Positions 42,336 to 51,188 of a DNA stretch of 64,000 nt are shown here, in pieces (the stretch's first letter is position 1; the number at the start of each line of letters is the position of its first letter). Source of the stretch: Streptomyces flavochromogenes (lineage in GTDB: Bacteria > Actinomycetota > Actinomycetes > Streptomycetales > Streptomycetaceae); NCBI RefSeq assembly GCF_000717595.1, contig NZ_JNZO01000001.1:248001-312000 (forward strand), given 5' to 3'. A program made the translations under genes and the position numbers. Under the pieces are notes generated by a model. It made no database searches and was not told where the DNA came from. It saw only the letters and a list, made by a program, of their open reading frames with translations.

Positions 42336-44030
42336 TCAGCGCTCCACGACCACCTCGCCGCCCACCACGACCGTCTCCGCCACCGTGCCCGGGATCGCCT
42401 CCGGTGCGATCCGCAGGATGTCGCGGGAGAGGACGACGAAGTCGGCGAGCTTGCCGACGGTCAGCGAACCCCGCTCGTGCTCCAGGAAGTTGGCGTACGC
42501 CGAACCCATCGTGTAGCCCTCGACCGCGGTCTCGACGTCGATCGTCTCCCCCGCCGTCCACGCCTCCCCGCCGCCGGGCGGGCGGCGGGTCACGGCGGCG
42601 TGGATGCCGACCATGGGGTCCATCTCGGCGACGTTCCAGTCGCTGGAGAGGGCGAGGACGGCGCCCGCCTCGCGCAGGCTGCGCAGCGGCCAGGCCTTGT
42701 GCCAGCGGTCGGGGCCGACGTTCTCGGCCCAGTCCTGGCCCGGTCCCGCGATGTCCGGGGCGGCGTGCCGGGGCTGCATGCAGGCGACGACGCCGAGTTC
42801 GGCGAAGCGCGGGGTGTCCGCCGGGTCGAGGCATTCGACGTGGACGATCTGGTGGCGCGCGTCGCGCGGCCCGTTGGCGGCGCGTGCCCGCTCCACGGAG
42901 TCGAGCACGGTCCGGATGCCCCGGTCGCCGGTGGCGTGGACGAAGCACTGGAAGCCGCGCGCGTCGAGCCGGGTGAGCAGCTCGGCGAACTCCTCGGGCG
43001 GGTAGAAGGTGTCGCCGCGGTGGTGGGCGCAGCCCGCGTACGGCTCCAGGAGGGCGGCCGTGCGGGGTTCCACGACGTCGTCGATGTAGAGCTTGAGCGG
43101 TCCGACCCGCAGCCGGTCGTCCGCGAACTCCTCGGACACGGCCCGGAATGCGTCCAGGTCGGTGTCGGTCGTGCCGCGCGGGTGGAAGAGCGCGGCGACG
43201 ATCCGGGAGCGCAGCCGTCCCTCGGCGCGGGCGCGCTGGAAGAGGGCGAGGTCGTCGAGGGAGTTCTGGGGTTCGACGACGGTGGTGATGCCGAAGCCGA
43301 TGGCGTCGTCGAGGCTCTTGGCGAGCCGGCCGTACTGCCGGTCCGGCGCGGCCCAGGGGACTCCGAGTGCGCGCAGGGCGCGGTGACCGTCGCGGGAGAG
43401 CCCCTTGACGGCGAAGTCCTTGACGAATCCGGTGGGTTCGCCGGTGGCCGGGTCGGTGACGGCCCGCCCGAAGGGGAGGTCGGTGTGGTCGCGGTCGACG
43501 CCGAGCCTGCGGAGGGCGGCGGTGTTGAGCCAGGCGGTGTGGACGTCGTAGCTGAGGACGAGGGCGGGGACGTCGCCGGTGGCCGGGTCGAGGTCGGCGG
43601 CGGTGGGCATGCGCCCCCCGGGGACGGCGGAGTAGTCGAAGGCCTCGGCCTCGATCCACTCGGCGTCGGGGTGCGCGGTGTGCCAGGCGCGGATGCGGTC
43701 GTGGATCGCGTCGAGGGTGCGGGCGCCGGCGAGCTGGACGCAGGCGTCGTCGGAGCCGAGGCGGACGTGGTTGTGGGCGTCGACGAAGCCCGGCAGGACG
43801 AGCCGTCCGCCGGCGTCGAGAACCCGGGTGCCGGGTCCGGACCAGGCGTGTGCCTCCGCGTCGGAGCCGATCCAGACGATCCGGCCGTCACGGACGGCGA
43901 GGGCTTCGGCCTCGGGGAGTGCGGGGTCGACGGTGTGGATCCGCGCGCCGGTGAGGAGGAGGTCGGCGGGGAGGCGGCCTGCGGAAGGGGCCGGGGAAGA
44001 GGCGGAGGAGGGGGTGGTGGTGCCGTTCAT
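42336..44030 (-). CDS. YtcJ-like metal-dependent amidohydrolase
   Basis: 564 residues. It has an amidohydrolase_3 barrel: VLPGFVDAHNHVRLGSDD with the first metal HxH pair, central VHATGDRGIRTVLDSVE and RHQIVHVECLDPADT with the next His ligands, and LALSSDWNVAEMDP with the catalytic Asp. Beta-sandwich ends come from both termini (LLLTGARIHTVDP and GKLADFVVLSRDI). It hydrolyses an amide or cyclic amide; the substrate is unknown. It lies 63 bp downstream of an NCS1 permease gene, so imported N-heterocycle or hydantoin-type compounds are plausible substrates. Confidence 0.92.
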   Translation of the reverse strand: MNGTTTPSSASSPAPSAGRLPADLLLTGARIHTVDPALPEAEALAVRDGRIVWIGSDAEAHAWSGPGTRVLDAGGRLVLPGFVDAHNHVRLGSDDACVQLAGARTLDAIHDRIRAWHTAHPDAEWIEAEAFDYSAVPGGRMPTAADLDPATGDVPALVLSYDVHTAWLNTAALRRLGVDRDHTDLPFGRAVTDPATGEPTGFVKDFAVKGLSRDGHRALRALGVPWAAPDRQYGRLAKSLDDAIGFGITTVVEPQNSLDDLALFQRARAEGRLRSRIVAALFHPRGTTDTDLDAFRAVSEEFADDRLRVGPLKLYIDDVVEPRTAALLEPYAGCAHHRGDTFYPPEEFAELLTRLDARGFQCFVHATGDRGIRTVLDSVERARAANGPRDARHQIVHVECLDPADTPRFAELGVVACMQPRHAAPDIAGPGQDWAENVGPDRWHKAWPLRSLREAGAVLALSSDWNVAEMDPMVGIHAAVTRRPPGGGEAWTAGETIDVETAVEGYTMGSAYANFLEHERGSLTVGKLADFVVLSRDILRIAPEAIPGTVAETVVVGGEVVVER

Positions 44031-44093
44031 GCGGGGTGACTCCGTGACGTACGTACGAGGGGTGTTCGGGCGGTTTCGGGGCGCCGGGGGCTC

Positions 44094-45509
44094 TCAGGGG
44101 TGGAAGGGCGCGACCGTCCGGCGTGCGAGGAGCACGTACACGAGCGCGGAGACTCCCGCGCCGAGCAGCGTGAGGTCCGCGCCGCCGAGCGGGGCGACGA
44201 GCGGGCCGGTCCACAGCTCGGAGTCGCAGGTCAGCGCCGAGAAGAGCAGGCCCGCGAGGAGCGCGGTCAGGCCGGGCGGGTGCCAGCCGGAGCGGTACCA
44301 GTAGGCACCGCCGATGCTCGCGTGCAGTCCCGCGGAGTCGTATGCGCAGCGGCGGAGCACCATGTCGGCGAGGAAGACCCCGCCCCAGGGGGCGAAGACG
44401 ATGATCAGGAGGGAGAGGAAGGAGAGGAGCGAGGTGGTGAAGTCGGTGAGGAAGAGGGCGCCGAGGGAGCCGGCGGCCGTCACGGCGGCGCTGATGACGA
44501 TGGCGCGGGCCCTGCTCCAGGGGATGCCGAGGACCTGGAGGTTGAGGCTCGACGAGTAGAGCGTGATGATCGAGTTGGTGACGGACCCGCCGAGGACCAG
44601 GGCGAGGAAGAGCGGCTGGAACCAGCCGGGGAGCAGGCTCTCGGTGCCGGCGACGGCGTCGGTCATGTCGACCTGGGTCGCGGCGGCCACCCCGGCGACC
44701 CCGAGGGCGACGGAGGAGACGAAACCGCCGAGGGCTCCGCTCCAGGTCACGGCCTTGAGGGAGGTCGTACGGGGCAGGTAGCGGGTGTAGTCGGCGGGCA
44801 TGGGGAGGTACGAGAAGGGGCCGGCGAGCATCACGACGAAGGCGAGGCTCCAGCCGGCGGCGCCGGGTGCGGCGGAGGGTGCGGAGGTGTCGGCGCCCGG
44901 GAGGACGAGGACGAGCAGGGCGGCGAACCCGACGGCGAGGACGTAGGCCATCCAGCGCTCGGCGAACTGGACGGTGGCGTGGCCCCAGAGGGCGACGGCG
45001 AAGGTCAGGGCGAGGGTGACGCCGAGGGCGAGGGCGCGAGTGGCGGAGCCGCCGCTCCAGCCGAGGTCGGCGAAGAAGGCCTCGAGGGCGAGAGTGCCCA
45101 CCACGGTGTTCACGATGGTGTAGCCGATGCTGACGATCCAGTTGAGCAGACCGGCCGGCCAGTTGCCGCGCAGGCCGAAGGCGGCGCGGGAGATGACGAG
45201 CGTGGCGGTGCCGGTGCGGACCCCGCTGAGGCCGGCCGCGCCGATGGCGAGGAAGGAGAGGCCGCCGATCACGACGACCGCGGTGGCCTGCCAGAAGGAG
45301 AGTCCGAAGGCGACGGCGAGGGCCCCGTTGATGACGTAGGTGAAGGTGAGGTTCGAGCCGAACCAGAGCCAGAAGACGTCCTTGGCGCTGCCGTGCCGTT
45401 CGGCGTCGGGGATGGGGTCGATCCCGTGCTCCTCGACCTGGAACACCTCGTCCCGGGCCGTGGTCGCCGTGGCCCCCGTGGTTCCGGGCGCCGTCTCGTG
45501 TCCGAGCAC
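44094..45509 (-). CDS. NCS1-family (cytosine/purine/hydantoin) permease
   Basis: 471 residues from GTG 45509, with AGGAGG 6 nt upstream; longer in-frame starts lack a site and would enter the operator region. Twelve membrane helices are predicted. FWLWFGSNLTFTYVINGALA and GLSGVRTGTATLVISRAAFGLRG are the CodB-type opening, and YLPMPADYTRYLP a conserved loop. It should import a nucleobase or related heterocycle with Na+ or H+. It forms an operon with the amidohydrolase gene and is divergent from a TetR gene. Confidence 0.9.
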   Translation of the reverse strand: MLGHETAPGTTGATATTARDEVFQVEEHGIDPIPDAERHGSAKDVFWLWFGSNLTFTYVINGALAVAFGLSFWQATAVVVIGGLSFLAIGAAGLSGVRTGTATLVISRAAFGLRGNWPAGLLNWIVSIGYTIVNTVVGTLALEAFFADLGWSGGSATRALALGVTLALTFAVALWGHATVQFAERWMAYVLAVGFAALLVLVLPGADTSAPSAAPGAAGWSLAFVVMLAGPFSYLPMPADYTRYLPRTTSLKAVTWSGALGGFVSSVALGVAGVAAATQVDMTDAVAGTESLLPGWFQPLFLALVLGGSVTNSIITLYSSSLNLQVLGIPWSRARAIVISAAVTAAGSLGALFLTDFTTSLLSFLSLLIIVFAPWGGVFLADMVLRRCAYDSAGLHASIGGAYWYRSGWHPPGLTALLAGLLFSALTCDSELWTGPLVAPLGGADLTLLGAGVSALVYVLLARRTVAPFHP

Positions 45510-45592
45510 ACCGCACCTCCTGATCCTGAGCGTCGTCGCGGACGCTGCCGTGAATGCTGTCGTGAACGCCGTCTTGAATGACGTTCTAAGTT

Positions 45593-45609
45593 CTTGAATG
45601 GCATTCAAG
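45593..45609. promoter_or_regulatory. Perfect TetR-type operator CTTGAATG-G-CATTCAAG
   Basis: Two perfect 8-bp arms around one G, midway between the divergent permease and TetR genes. A related half-site TTGAATGACGTTCTAA lies 20 bp to the left (45574-45589). Likely bound by the adjacent TetR protein to control both directions. Confidence 0.65.
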
Positions 45610-45702
45610 ATGTGCGATGGGTTCCGGCCACGTCAAGACCTTCGAGGGTTGCGATTAAGGTCGACCCAGCAGAGGCACCGGTGGATCGGCGGAACGGGGA
45701 CA

Positions 45703-46353
45703 GTGGCGGTGGCAGGGGCGGCACGACGGCGGGACGGGCACGTCACCCAGGAACGGATGCTGGAGGAGGCCATGACGGCGATCGCCGAGGACGGCCTCTC
45801 CTCGCTCACGATGTCGGCGCTCGCGGAGCGGCTCGGCACGAGCGGCGGCCACATCCTGTACTACTTCGGCAGCAAGGACCTGCTGCTGCTCGCCGCCCTC
45901 CGGTGGAGCGAGGCCGCGCTGGCCGAGGAGCGCCGTGCGCTGCTGTCCCGGCGGATCACGGCCGAGCGCAAGCTCGACCGGTTCCTGGTGCTCTACCTGC
46001 CCCGCGGGCCACGCGATCCCCGCTGGACCCTGTGGATCGAGCTGTGGGCCCGCACCCCCGGCAACAGCGCGCTCGGCGAGGCCCAGGACGAGCTGGACCG
46101 GGGGTGGCACGAGGACCTGGAGGCGCTGCTCGCGGCGGGTGTCGCGCGGCGTCGCTTCGCCCCGCTCGACGCCGGGGCGCGCGCCTCCGAACTCCTGGCC
46201 CTGCTCGACGGGTTGAGCACCCGGGTCGTCCTTGGCCAGGAGTCCGGCCGCGACCCGCGGCCCGCCCTGGAGGTGGCCCGGTCGGCGGTGCGGGCGCTGA
46301 TCGCCCCGTACGCCTCCGGCTCCGGCGACGTCCCGGACGGGGCGGCGTCCTGA
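45703..46353 (+). CDS. TetR/AcrR-family transcriptional regulator
   Basis: About 216 residues from GTG 45703; GTG 45709 has a better-spaced GGGGA and is equally possible. The N-terminal helix-turn-helix is LEEAMTAIAEDGLSSLTMSA with LAERLGTSGGHILYYFGSKD, the TetR signature. The rest is the helical ligand domain (IELWARTPGNSALGEAQDEL). It belongs to the group that recognises small metabolites such as nucleobase- or biotin-like ligands. Predicted to repress the divergent permease-amidohydrolase operon through the palindrome at 45593. Confidence 0.9.
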   Translation: MAVAGAARRRDGHVTQERMLEEAMTAIAEDGLSSLTMSALAERLGTSGGHILYYFGSKDLLLLAALRWSEAALAEERRALLSRRITAERKLDRFLVLYLPRGPRDPRWTLWIELWARTPGNSALGEAQDELDRGWHEDLEALLAAGVARRRFAPLDAGARASELLALLDGLSTRVVLGQESGRDPRPALEVARSAVRALIAPYASGSGDVPDGAAS

Positions 46354-46360
46354 CGACTCG

Positions 46361-47809
46361 TCAGCTCCGGTAGGCCTCCAGGAGACGCAGCCACGCCTCG
46401 CTCAGCGTCGGGTACGACGGCACGGCGTGCCACAGGCGGGCGATGGGCACCTCGCCGACGACCGCGACGGTCGCCGAGTGGACGAGCTCGCCGATGCCCG
46501 GGCCGACGAAGGACGCGCCGAGGATCACCTCGCGGTCGAGGTCGACGACCATGCGGGCGTGCCCCCGGTAGCCCTGGGCGTAGAGCCCCGCCCCGGCGAC
46601 ATGGCTCATGTCGAGGTCCACGGCCCGGACCCGGTGGCCGGCCCGCTCCGCCTCGGCGAGCGAGAGCCCGACGGCGGCCGCCTCGGGGTCGCTGAACACC
46701 ACCTGCGGTACGGCGGCGTGGTCGGCGGTGGCCGCGTGCGCCCCCCAGTTCGACTCGTCCAGGGCCTCCGTGCCCTTCGCACGGGCCGCGATCGCGGCGC
46801 CGGCGATCCGGGCCTGGTACTTGCCCTGGTGGGTCAGGAGCGCGCGGTGGTTGACGTCCCCGACGGCGTACAGCCAGTCGGTGCCGGTGACCCTGAGGCT
46901 GTCGTCGACGTCGAGCCAGGAGCCCGGCTTCAGACCGACCTTCTCCAGGCCGATGTCCTCGGTGCGCGGGGCCCGGCCGGTCGCGAACAGCACCTGGTCG
47001 CCCTCGACGTGGTCGCCGCCCTCCAGGACCACGGTGACCGGTCCCGTACCGCCGTCGCGCACGACCGCGGTGACCGAGACGCCGGTACGGATGTCCGCGC
47101 CGCGCGCGGTGAGGGCCGCGGCCACGTGCTCGCCGACGAAGGGTTCCATCCGGGGCAGCAGTCCCCCGCCCCGTACGAGCATCGTCACCTTCGATCCGAA
47201 GGCGTGCCAGGCGGTCGCCATCTCGACGCCCACGACTCCCCCGCCGACCACGATCAGCCGCCCCGGCACCCGGTCGGAGCTGGTCGCCTCGCGGCTGGTC
47301 CAGGGGCGCGCCCCGGACAGGCCGGGCAGGTCAGGCAGGACGGCGCGGCTGCCGGTGCAGACGGCGACCGCGTGGCGTGCGGTGAGGACGTGACGCTCGC
47401 CCTCGGGGCCCGCGACCTCGACCCGGCGCGGCCCGAGGAGACGGCCGTGGCCCCGGAAGATCCGTACGCCGATCGAGTCGAGCCAGTCCACCTGGCCGTC
47501 GTCCGTCCAGTCGCCGACGACCTCGTCCCGGTGAGCGAAGACCTCCAGTGCGTCGAGCGGGCCGTAGACCGACTGGCGCAGGCCCGCCACCTTCCTGGCG
47601 TCGGAGCGGGCGATCACGGGGCGAAGGAGGGCCTTGCTGGGCATGCAGGCCCAGTACGAGCACTCGCCGCCGATCAGTTCGCTCTCGACGATCGCGGCGC
47701 TCAGGCCGGCGGCCCGCACCCGGTCGACGACGTTCTCGCCCACCGGGCCCGCCCCCAGGACCACCACGTCGTACTCGTGCTCGTGCTCGCTCTCCACCGT
47801 TCGTGTCAT
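46361..47809 (-). CDS. FAD/NAD(P) disulfide oxidoreductase (lipoamide-dehydrogenase/mercuric-reductase family)
   Basis: 482 residues. FAD-binding VVVLGAGPVGENVVDRVR is followed by the redox-active pair in GGECSYWACMPSKAL (C50, C55), then the NAD(P) motif IVVGGGVVGVEMATAW and the second FAD motif WLYAVGDVN. The C-terminal dimer domain ends AVPSYPTLSEAWLRLLE, where the catalytic His of HPTxxE is Tyr, as in an uncharacterised actinobacterial branch. It reduces an unknown disulfide or quinone-type substrate. It is divergent from a thioredoxin gene, suggesting thiol homeostasis. Confidence 0.88.
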   Translation of the reverse strand: MTRTVESEHEHEYDVVVLGAGPVGENVVDRVRAAGLSAAIVESELIGGECSYWACMPSKALLRPVIARSDARKVAGLRQSVYGPLDALEVFAHRDEVVGDWTDDGQVDWLDSIGVRIFRGHGRLLGPRRVEVAGPEGERHVLTARHAVAVCTGSRAVLPDLPGLSGARPWTSREATSSDRVPGRLIVVGGGVVGVEMATAWHAFGSKVTMLVRGGGLLPRMEPFVGEHVAAALTARGADIRTGVSVTAVVRDGGTGPVTVVLEGGDHVEGDQVLFATGRAPRTEDIGLEKVGLKPGSWLDVDDSLRVTGTDWLYAVGDVNHRALLTHQGKYQARIAGAAIAARAKGTEALDESNWGAHAATADHAAVPQVVFSDPEAAAVGLSLAEAERAGHRVRAVDLDMSHVAGAGLYAQGYRGHARMVVDLDREVILGASFVGPGIGELVHSATVAVVGEVPIARLWHAVPSYPTLSEAWLRLLEAYRS

Positions 47810-47924
47810 GGGTGACAGTCTGGCTCAGCGGTGCGGAATAGCGCGGCTCGATACGCCGTTGTGCGGGGCGAGTCCCCAGGGGACCGTGAGGACACCGCCA
47901 GGAGATCCCCGAAAGGTAGGAACA

Positions 47925-48290
47925 ATGAGCACCGTAGAGCTCACCAAGGACAACTTCGACGAGGTCGTGAGTGGGAACGATTTCGTCCTGATCGACTTCT
48001 GGGCTTCCTGGTGCGGTCCCTGCCGTCAGTTCGCCCCGGTGTACGACGCGGCCTCCCAGCGCCACGAGGACCTCGTCTTCGCCAAGGTGGACACCGAGGC
48101 GCAGCCGGAGCTGGCGGCGGCGTTCGAGATCCGCTCGATCCCGACGCTGATGATCGTCCGCGACAACGTGGCGATCTTCGCGCAGCCCGGCGCCCTGCCG
48201 GAAGCCGCTCTGGAGGACGTCATCGGCCAGGCACGGAAGCTGGACATGGACGAGGTCCGCAAGTCCGTCGAGGACGCCAAGCAGAAGTGA
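47925..48290 (+). CDS. trxA: Thioredoxin
   Basis: 121 residues from ATG 47925 with AGGTAGGA upstream. The active site is FWASWCGPCRQFAPVY (C30, C33) and the cis-Pro loop IRSIPTLMIV. This is a cytoplasmic disulfide reductase with a slightly extended, charged C-terminus. It ends at a very strong hairpin. The divergent flavin oxidoreductase may be functionally linked but is not a typical thioredoxin reductase. Confidence 0.93.
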   Translation: MSTVELTKDNFDEVVSGNDFVLIDFWASWCGPCRQFAPVYDAASQRHEDLVFAKVDTEAQPELAAAFEIRSIPTLMIVRDNVAIFAQPGALPEAALEDVIGQARKLDMDEVRKSVEDAKQK

Positions 48291-48295
48291 TCCAC

Positions 48296-48336
48296 CGCGA
48301 GGGGGGTACGGGAGCGACTCCCGTACCCCCCTCGCG
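48296..48336. terminator. Perfect 19-bp hairpin between trxA and the thiolase gene
   Basis: Arms 48296-48314 and 48318-48336 are fully complementary around a 3-nt loop (CGA). It lies 6 bp after the thioredoxin stop and 15 bp from the convergent thiolase stop, a strong bidirectional terminator. Confidence 0.85.
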
Positions 48337-48350
48337 TGCTGTCCTGGTGC

Positions 48351-49538
48351 TCAGCGCTCCAGGACCAGGGCGAGGCCCTGGCCGACGCCGATGCAGAGGG
48401 CCGCGAGGCCGGTGCCCGAGCCGGCCGCCGCCAGCTGGTGGGCGACCGATCCGGCGAGGCGGGCGCCCGAGGCACCCAGCGGGTGGCCGATGGCGACGGC
48501 CCCACCGCGAGGATTCACGATTTCGGGGTCCAGTTCCGGCCATTCCGCGAGGCAGCCGAGGGACTGGGCCGCGAAGGCCTCGTTCAGCTCGAAGGTCCGC
48601 AGATCCGCGAAGGAACGACCCGACTTCTCCAGGGCCCGCCGGACCGCCTCGACCGGGCCGAGGCCGAAGAGCTGGGGCTCGATGCCGGTGACCGCGGACG
48701 TGCGGATCCGGGCGAGCGGCTCACGGCCGGTCTCGCGCAGCCCGTCCTCGTCGACGAGCAGCAGGGCGGCGGCGCCGTCGTTGAGCGGTGAGGAGTTGCC
48801 CGCCGTGACCGTGCCGCCGGCGGGACGGAAGGAGGGCTTCAGCCTCGCGAGGGCCTCCATCGACGTGGCGTCGCGGATGCACTCGTCGCGGGAGAGCTCC
48901 ACGCCCGGGTAGGGGACGACCTCGTCGTCGTACAGACCCTTCGACCAGGCCTCGGCCGCCTTGCGGTGGCTGGCGAGCGCGAAGGCGTCCTGCTGCTCGC
49001 GGGTGATGCCGTGCTTGTCGGCGATCAGCTCCGCGCCCTCGCCGAGCGGGACCGTCCACTCGGCGGACATGCGCGGGTTCGTCATGCGCCAGCCGAGAGT
49101 CGTGGAGTGCAGCTGCTGGTGCCCCGCGGGGAAGGCCCGCTCGGGCTTCTGCAGGACCCAGGGGGCGCGGGACATCGACTCGACACCGCCGGCGATCGCC
49201 ACGGAGGCGTCGCCGAGGGCGATGGCGCGGGCCGCCTGGATGACGGCCTCGAGCCCGGAGCCGCAGAGGCGGTTGACGGTGACGCCGGGCACCGAGACGG
49301 GCAGCCCGGCGAGCAGGACGGCCATCCGCGCGACGTCGCGGTTGTCCTCGCCGGCGCCGTTCGCGTCGCCGAAGTAGACGTCGTCGACGCGCGCCGGGTC
49401 GAGCGCGGGAGTACGGTCCACGAGAGCCCGGACGACGTGTCCGGCGAGGTCGTCGGGGCGTACCGAGGCGAGGGCGCCCCCGAACTTCCCGATCGGGGTG
49501 CGGACGGCGTCGACGATGTAGACGTCGCGGATGCTCAT
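48351..49538 (-). CDS. Acetyl-CoA acetyltransferase (thiolase)
   Basis: 395 residues from ATG 49538. The acylated nucleophile is C92 (VNRLCGSGLEAV), the catalytic His is H352 (NPRGGAVAIGHPLGASGAR) and the second Cys C382 (ALCIGVGQG). It condenses or cleaves acetyl-CoA units; PcaF-like 3-oxoadipyl-CoA thiolase activity is an alternative, given the opening VYIVDAVRTPIGKFGGALA and FGDANGAGEDNRDVAR. No degradation operon adjoins, so the pathway cannot be fixed. Confidence 0.92.
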   Translation of the reverse strand: MSIRDVYIVDAVRTPIGKFGGALASVRPDDLAGHVVRALVDRTPALDPARVDDVYFGDANGAGEDNRDVARMAVLLAGLPVSVPGVTVNRLCGSGLEAVIQAARAIALGDASVAIAGGVESMSRAPWVLQKPERAFPAGHQQLHSTTLGWRMTNPRMSAEWTVPLGEGAELIADKHGITREQQDAFALASHRKAAEAWSKGLYDDEVVPYPGVELSRDECIRDATSMEALARLKPSFRPAGGTVTAGNSSPLNDGAAALLLVDEDGLRETGREPLARIRTSAVTGIEPQLFGLGPVEAVRRALEKSGRSFADLRTFELNEAFAAQSLGCLAEWPELDPEIVNPRGGAVAIGHPLGASGARLAGSVAHQLAAAGSGTGLAALCIGVGQGLALVLER

Positions 49539-49686
49539 CGGTTCTCTCCCACGTGACCTTCGGAACGACTCTGTTCGCCTGGTGACAGGACTTTCGCCCT
49601 CGGCACTCTCGTCTTGGCGCGCGCGCAGAGTCTCTGCCCGTCGGACCGCCCTGTCAACGGGCCCCTTCGGGACAGGACGCCCCAGG

Positions 49687-49956
49687 TCAGTCACGCCCCA
49701 CCGGGCGGGCGAGGGCCGTGAGGCCGTAGTCGAGCTCGCGTCCGTCGACGAGGAGCGCCTCCACGGTGCGCGTCTCGGGGTCGATGTCGACCCTGATGCC
49801 GTGGCCCTCGTAGATCGGATAGCCCGACTCGCCCCGCCGCCCGGTGGCCTCCACGACGGCGGTGCGCACGGCGCTGTCCGTCACGGCGGCGCCGCCCCGG
49901 TCCTCGACGTGGGCGGGCACCAGCAGGATCTCGAAACGCTGCGGAACTGTGCTCAT
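49687..49956 (-). CDS. Small hypothetical protein
   Basis: 89 residues from ATG 49956. No signal or membrane segment. ESGYPIYEGHGIRVDIDPETRTVEALLVDG suggests a small beta-rich domain. It is not recognised. It shares strand with the LacI gene 44 bp upstream of it and the thiolase downstream, and codon usage is normal for this DNA. Confidence 0.6.
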   Translation of the reverse strand: MSTVPQRFEILLVPAHVEDRGGAAVTDSAVRTAVVEATGRRGESGYPIYEGHGIRVDIDPETRTVEALLVDGRELDYGLTALARPVGRD

Positions 49957-50000
49957 GGATCGACGCTAAGCGCTCGACCGCCCGCTCGCCGGGCGGCCGG

Positions 50001-51035
50001 TCAGCTGGACTCGCGCCGGACGACCTGTGAGGCGAGGAGCGAGCGGGTGCGGGGCGGGACCTCCGGTTCGCGGACGGCCCGGTCGACCAGCTCCGCGAGT
50101 TCACGTCCGAGCACCATGTCGATCCTCACGGTGCTGAGCCGGGGCCGCAGGAGCCGGCCGAGCAGCAGGTCGTCCGCGCCGACGACGGCGACCTCCTCCG
50201 GCACGGCCAGGCCGACGTCCTGGAGCGCCCGCATCAGGAGCATCGCGTACTCGTCGTTGTAGGCGAAGACGGCGTCGAGGCCGAGCTCCCGCCAGCGCGC
50301 CGCGAGCTCGTTCGCCGACTCCTCGTCGTACCGCAGCGGCAGGGGTACGACGGTGGCGTCGGTGCCGCGGGCCGCGCGCCGCGCGCCGTCGAGGCGGGGG
50401 CCGGAGAACATGGCGAGGCCCGGCTCCTCGGGGATGACGACGCCGATCCGGCGCCGGCCGCTCTCCACGAGGTGGGCGGTGGCCACCTCGCCCACCCGTC
50501 CCTGGTCCATGACGAGGGCGTGGGTGCCCTCCACGCCCTGGGCGCCCAGGGTGATCACCGCCCGTGCCCCGGACCTCTTGAGGATCTCGACGCCCTGCCC
50601 GGTCAGCCGGACCTCGCCGAGCGAGACCACGGCCACGGGCCGGAGCTCGGCCCAGGCGCGGGCGGCCTCCTCGGCCTCCAGGCCGACGCTGCCGTACTGG
50701 ACCACCGTGTAGTCGAGGCGCCTCAGGGCCCACTGGAACTCGTCGAAGAACTGGCTGTACAGCGGTCCCACCGGCACGTGGGAGGTCGGCAGCAGCACCA
50801 TCCGGCTGTGGCCGGCCCGCAGGCTGCGGGCGGCGGCGTGGGGCACGTACCCCAGCTCCTCGGCCGCTTCGCGCACCCGGCGGCGGGTGGGCTCACTGAT
50901 GCGGACGGTGGAGGTGTTGTTCAGGACGTACGAGACGGTGGCCCGGGAGACGCCCGCGAGACGGGCGACGTCGGCGCTGGTCGGGACCGCGCGCCCGCTG
51001 GGGCGTTCGGGGGTGTGTTCGGTTGGCTGACTCAT
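50001..51035 (-). CDS. LacI-family transcriptional regulator
   Basis: 344 residues from ATG 51035. The N-terminal LacI helix-turn-helix is TSADVARLAGVSRATVSYVL with NNTSTVRISEPTRRRVREAA and the hinge AARSLRAGHS. The C-terminal periplasmic-binding-like sensor ends LLASQVVRRESS. A sugar or related metabolite is the expected ligand. It is divergent from an MFS transporter gene with a perfect operator between them, so it probably represses that operon and itself. Confidence 0.93.
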   Translation of the reverse strand: MSQPTEHTPERPSGRAVPTSADVARLAGVSRATVSYVLNNTSTVRISEPTRRRVREAAEELGYVPHAAARSLRAGHSRMVLLPTSHVPVGPLYSQFFDEFQWALRRLDYTVVQYGSVGLEAEEAARAWAELRPVAVVSLGEVRLTGQGVEILKRSGARAVITLGAQGVEGTHALVMDQGRVGEVATAHLVESGRRRIGVVIPEEPGLAMFSGPRLDGARRAARGTDATVVPLPLRYDEESANELAARWRELGLDAVFAYNDEYAMLLMRALQDVGLAVPEEVAVVGADDLLLGRLLRPRLSTVRIDMVLGRELAELVDRAVREPEVPPRTRSLLASQVVRRESS

Positions 51036-51109
51036 CGCTTCGGCATCTTTCCAGAACAATCCGGCCCCGGGTCTGGCGGATGGCCGGAAACGGGTGCTAC
51101 ACAATGCTC

Positions 51110-51130
51110 ACACGTGTCACTGACACGTGT
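51110..51130. promoter_or_regulatory. Perfect 21-bp LacI-type operator
   Basis: ACACGTGTCA-C-TGACACGTGT, two perfect 10-bp arms around one C, lies between the LacI start (51035) and the MFS start (51189). The CACGTG half-cores are typical of LacI-family sites. Confidence 0.8.
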
Positions 51131-51188
51131 AACTAAATCGTTCGATCCGCTTCTCGCCCTTGTCGGGCGATCACCCCAGGAGGGCACC

